From Parvibaculum sp963696585 (GTDB taxonomy: Bacteria; Pseudomonadota; Alphaproteobacteria; Parvibaculales; Parvibaculaceae): 6,799 bases of DNA. The position numbers were made by a program, and so were the translations under genes. The stretch is taken from NCBI GenBank assembly GCA_963696585.1, contig CAVOKW010000015.1:1-6799 (forward strand). Reading direction: 5' to 3'. The notes under the pieces are model-generated. The model did not search any database. It worked only from the letters and a program-made list of their open reading frames with translations, and had not been told where the DNA came from. Below, one piece after another: positions 5,493 to 6,799 of this stretch (positions within the stretch are counted from its first letter, which is position 1; every line of letters starts with the position of its first letter).

Positions 5493-6209
5493 ATGAGAAT
5501 TGGCGCAATAGCAGCTGGCATTCTGGTGGTCATCGCCGCCCTGATCGGTGCCTGGTATTTCCTGTTGGGCGGTAAGACAGCTTCAACACCCGTCGCGGAT
5601 ACCGCCACAACCGAAGTCACACGTCCAGCCTCGCCAGAAGAAGTTCGAGACCCCTCCGTTCCCACATTCGATATTGTGCGCGTCGAACGCGACGGATCAG
5701 CCGTCATTGCCGGCCGCGCCATGCCCGGCGCCTCGGTGGATATTCTCGCCAATGACAAGGTCATCGCGACCGTCAAGGCTGACGACAAGGGCGAATGGGT
5801 GGTCGTGCTTGATGAGCCGCTGGCACCCGGCAACATTGAACTGACGCTCTCGGCCAGCAATCCGGATGGTTCGATCAAACCCTCCATTCAGGTGGTTGCC
5901 GTCTCCGTGCCGGAAGGCAAGGATGCGCCAGCGCTGGTCGTTCTCAGCGAACCCGGCAAGGCCAGCAAAGTGTTGCAGGGACCAGGTGTTGCTTCCGACA
6001 GCGGCAATCTGGTGCTGGAAACCGTCGACTATGACGGGAATGGCAGCGTGATTCTCTCCGGCAAGGCTGATGCCGGGGCGACGGTCGGCGGGTTGGCGCC
6101 CACCGTGTGGGGCTGGCGGAGGCTGCCGGTCTGGCGCTGGTTCGTGCTGGGATCCGGTGTGGGGGTTGCCCTCGGCTGGGTGACGGTGCTGGCTCTGTCC
6201 TTCAGGTGA
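5493..6209 (+). CDS. Hybrid ORF: N-terminal part of a membrane-anchored Ig-like/LysM-type protein joined to an actinobacterial membrane-protein tail
   Basis: As read, the ORF encodes 238 residues. Residues 1-27 (MRIGAIAAGILVVIAALIGA onward) are a short cationic start plus one hydrophobic span, a signal anchor placing the rest in the periplasm. Residues about 28-56 are a Thr/Pro/Glu-rich linker. A bacterial Ig-like beta repeat follows at about 57-123, with AVIAGRAMPGASVDILAN and GEWVVVLDEPLAPG, and a second begins at about 171 with LVLETVDYDGNGSVILSGKA. Proteins of this build in Hyphomicrobiales usually continue with more such repeats and end in a LysM peptidoglycan-binding domain. Here the second repeat breaks off at GKADAGATV (about residue 198) and is followed by GGLAPTVWGWRRLPVWRW and a second hydrophobic stretch ending LALSFR. 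That tail has no place in a periplasmic Ig fold. The start at 5493 is chosen over the open frame further upstream because it begins the signal anchor and has a G-rich region before it. The native 3' part is missing. Confidence 0.75.
   Translation: MRIGAIAAGILVVIAALIGAWYFLLGGKTASTPVADTATTEVTRPASPEEVRDPSVPTFDIVRVERDGSAVIAGRAMPGASVDILANDKVIATVKADDKGEWVVVLDEPLAPGNIELTLSASNPDGSIKPSIQVVAVSVPEGKDAPALVVLSEPGKASKVLQGPGVASDSGNLVLETVDYDGNGSVILSGKADAGATVGGLAPTVWGWRRLPVWRWFVLGSGVGVALGWVTVLALSFR
6081..6092. other. Alphaproteobacterial/actinobacterial sequence junction
   Basis: Up to about 6086 (GGKADAGATV reading) the + strand encodes a natural Ig-like repeat matching its neighbour repeat in the same protein. 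From about 6087 the same frame encodes a Trp/Val-rich membrane segment, and everything after it reads as actinobacterial genes on a compact convergent layout. The exact breakpoint cannot be fixed by eye; ACGGTCGGCGGG at 6081-6092 brackets it and may be shared by both parents. No inverted repeats, target duplications, integrase or tRNA end are visible at the join, which argues against a transposition or phage integration boundary. Confidence 0.75.
6087..6209 (+). CDS. C-terminal fragment of a small actinobacterial membrane protein
   Basis: Forty codons read GGLAPTVWGWRRLPVWRW, then a hydrophobic helix with FVLGSGVGVALGWVTVLAL, ending SFR and TGA at 6207-6209. The Trp/Arg loop followed by a terminal membrane helix resembles the end of small actinobacterial integral membrane proteins; DUF2537 of mycobacteria is one possibility, but I cannot confirm it from 40 residues. 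Its start and earlier helices are replaced by the alphaproteobacterial sequence. Its stop overlaps by 8 bp the stop of the convergent minus-strand frame at 6202-6204, the close packing expected of genuine convergent gene ends. Confidence 0.5.
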   Translation, partial: GGLAPTVWGWRRLPVWRWFVLGSGVGVALGWVTVLALSFR

Positions 6210-6360
6210 ACGGTGCTCGATTCAAGAACTCCTCAGCGAGTTCGTCCGCCATACGCCGATGTCGTCCGCCCCGACGATGCGCAGCACCACCTGATCGGCC
6301 CCGGTCTGCTGGTACCGGACGGCGCGCTTCGTCGCGGTCGGTCGGCACCCCGCCGGTCAC
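6202..6360 (-). pseudogene. Frame-broken fragment resembling the C-terminus of an LLM-class flavin/F420 oxidoreductase
   Basis: No single frame reads as a natural protein here. In the frame ending at 6202-6204, the first codons from 6360 (VTGGVPTDRDEAR) and the last (MADELAEEFLNRAPFT) look like protein with GC-rich third positions. Between about 6325 and 6255 that frame turns into an Arg/Gly/His-rich string with poor third positions, while the frame one base on reads YQQTGADQVVLRIVGADDIG. Joining them gives ...DEAR-YQQTGADQVVLRIVGADDI-(G)-MADELAEEFL, very like the closing strand and helix of luciferase-like F420/flavin oxidoreductases. This needs one extra base near 6325 and one missing near 6255. 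The rest of such an enzyme (about 250 residues) is absent, because the helicase frame lies directly upstream. The alternative, an intact 52-codon GTG-started ORF (6360 to 6202), is possible but less protein-like. The family call is tentative. Confidence 0.4.
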
Positions 6361-6385
6361 GCCCGCGTCTCAAGCAGTCGCCAGG

Positions 6386-6799
6386 TCAAGGCCGGACAGG
6401 GATAAGGCCGGACAGGGATTTCGGGAGTTCGGCGTGGTGCAGCACGCCGAGGCGCTGGGTGGCCCGGGTCAGGGCGACATAGAGTTCGGCCGCCCCACGT
6501 GGGCCGTCGGCGATGATTCGTTCCGGCGCCACCACCAGGACGGCGTCGAATTCCAGTCCCTTGGTCAGCGACGCCGGCACGGTGCCGGGCACCCCCAGCG
6601 GCCCGATCACCACACTGGTGCCGACCCGCGCAGACTCCTGTTCAACGAATTCCTTGATGGCCGTATCGAGTTCGTCCTCGGTCACCTTCTTCGACCAGGG
6701 CGCAACACCGCACGAACGCACCGATTCCGGCGGCTTTGTGCCGGGCGCGAACTCGGTGAGCACGCCCGCGAGCAATACGCCGGAGTCGAAGCGCCAGCA
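6386..6799 (-). CDS. helR: HelR/HelD-type UvrD-family ATPase, C-terminal part (5' end outside window)
   Basis: The frame is open from the window edge (CWRFDSGVLLAGVLTEFAPG) to TGA at 6386-6388, 137 codons, so the TTG near 6775 is internal. It shows superfamily 1 helicase motifs: motif V region LTKGLEFDAVLVVAPERI and motif VI YVALTRATQRLGVLHH, whose Arg is the arginine finger for ATP hydrolysis. A helical SVRSCGVAPWSKKVTEDELD segment precedes them. This arrangement fits the RNA polymerase-recycling ATPases HelR/HelD of actinobacteria, which free stalled or rifamycin-bound RNA polymerase; a related UvrD-like ATPase cannot be excluded since the N-terminal polymerase-binding arm is not visible. 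The end is altered: after LPKSLSG a 16-bp duplication shifts the frame to give LIPVRP. Removing one copy gives LPKSLSGLDLATA and a stop at 6370-6372, probably the original end. Confidence 0.75.
   Translation of the reverse strand, partial: CWRFDSGVLLAGVLTEFAPGTKPPESVRSCGVAPWSKKVTEDELDTAIKEFVEQESARVGTSVVIGPLGVPGTVPASLTKGLEFDAVLVVAPERIIADGPRGAAELYVALTRATQRLGVLHHAELPKSLSGLIPVRP
6388..6419. repeat. Perfect 16-bp tandem duplication at the 3' end of the helicase frame
   Basis: AAGGCCGGACAGGGAT stands at 6388-6403 and again at 6404-6419. Sixteen is not a multiple of three, so the second copy shifts the minus-strand helicase frame and moves its stop from 6370-6372 to 6386-6388. Read on the minus strand, the first copy ends in the codons for SLSGL and the second supplies IPVRP in the wrong frame. 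It may be replication slippage, or a read/assembly error in a noisy segment. Confidence 0.85.

Noticed and set aside
5493..6209. Novel two-membrane-span fusion protein
   Set aside because: The break falls inside an Ig-like repeat and coincides with a change of source organism for all downstream genes, so an artificial hybrid is simpler.
6388..6419. 16-bp repeat as an attachment site or target-site duplication
   Set aside because: The copies are directly adjacent with nothing between them and lie about 300 bp from the junction.
6386..6799. Helicase as part of a defence island or mobile element
   Set aside because: Only the C-terminal motifs are visible, they fit a housekeeping HelR/HelD-type ATPase, and no nuclease, methylase, integrase or transposase lies nearby.

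Overview
The window is a composite of two unrelated bacteria. Positions 1 to about 6085 read as one continuous chromosome stretch of an alphaproteobacterium of the order Hyphomicrobiales, most like Brucella/Ochrobactrum: the end of NAD+ synthetase, a second-type glutamyl-tRNA synthetase, citramalate synthase, a GT4 glycosyltransferase, a LOG-family phosphoribohydrolase and the start of a membrane-anchored Ig-like/LysM-type protein. From about 6085 to 6799 the proteins become actinobacterial (Mycobacterium/Rhodococcus-like): the tail of a small membrane protein, a fragment resembling the end of an LLM-type flavin/F420 oxidoreductase, and the C-terminal part of a HelR/HelD-type UvrD-family ATPase. 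These assignments come from reading the protein sequences; no search was run.

Layout of the alphaproteobacterial part. nadE (partial), gltX and cimA lie on the + strand. A 116-bp GC-rich inverted repeat with 21-bp perfect arms separates nadE and gltX. The 218 bp before cimA carry a 15-codon ORF with tandem Ile codons, an overlapping hairpin and a second, Arg-rich open frame whose stop overlaps the cimA ATG; together they look like a leader, though this is inference. cimA meets the glycosyltransferase gene tail to tail with 3 bp between stop codons. The glycosyltransferase and LOG genes are both on the - strand and could be one transcript. LOG is divergent from the Ig-like/LysM-type gene across a 192-bp intergenic region that holds a 12-bp tandem duplication next to the LOG start and a short perfect palindrome next to the other start.

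The functions are mostly housekeeping: NAD synthesis, Glu-tRNA charging, the citramalate route into isoleucine, envelope glycan assembly, nucleotide phosphoribohydrolysis and a cell-wall-associated protein. I see no defence system, CRISPR array, transposase, tRNA or rRNA.

The most notable point is the abrupt in-frame join near 6085, which makes a hybrid 238-residue ORF. The distal segment also contains a 16-bp tandem duplication that changes the end of the helicase frame, and apparent compensating frameshifts in the next gene. A chimeric read, clone or assembly (mixed culture or contamination) is the simplest explanation, and the distal 715 bp should not be taken as native neighbours of the alphaproteobacterial genes until checked.
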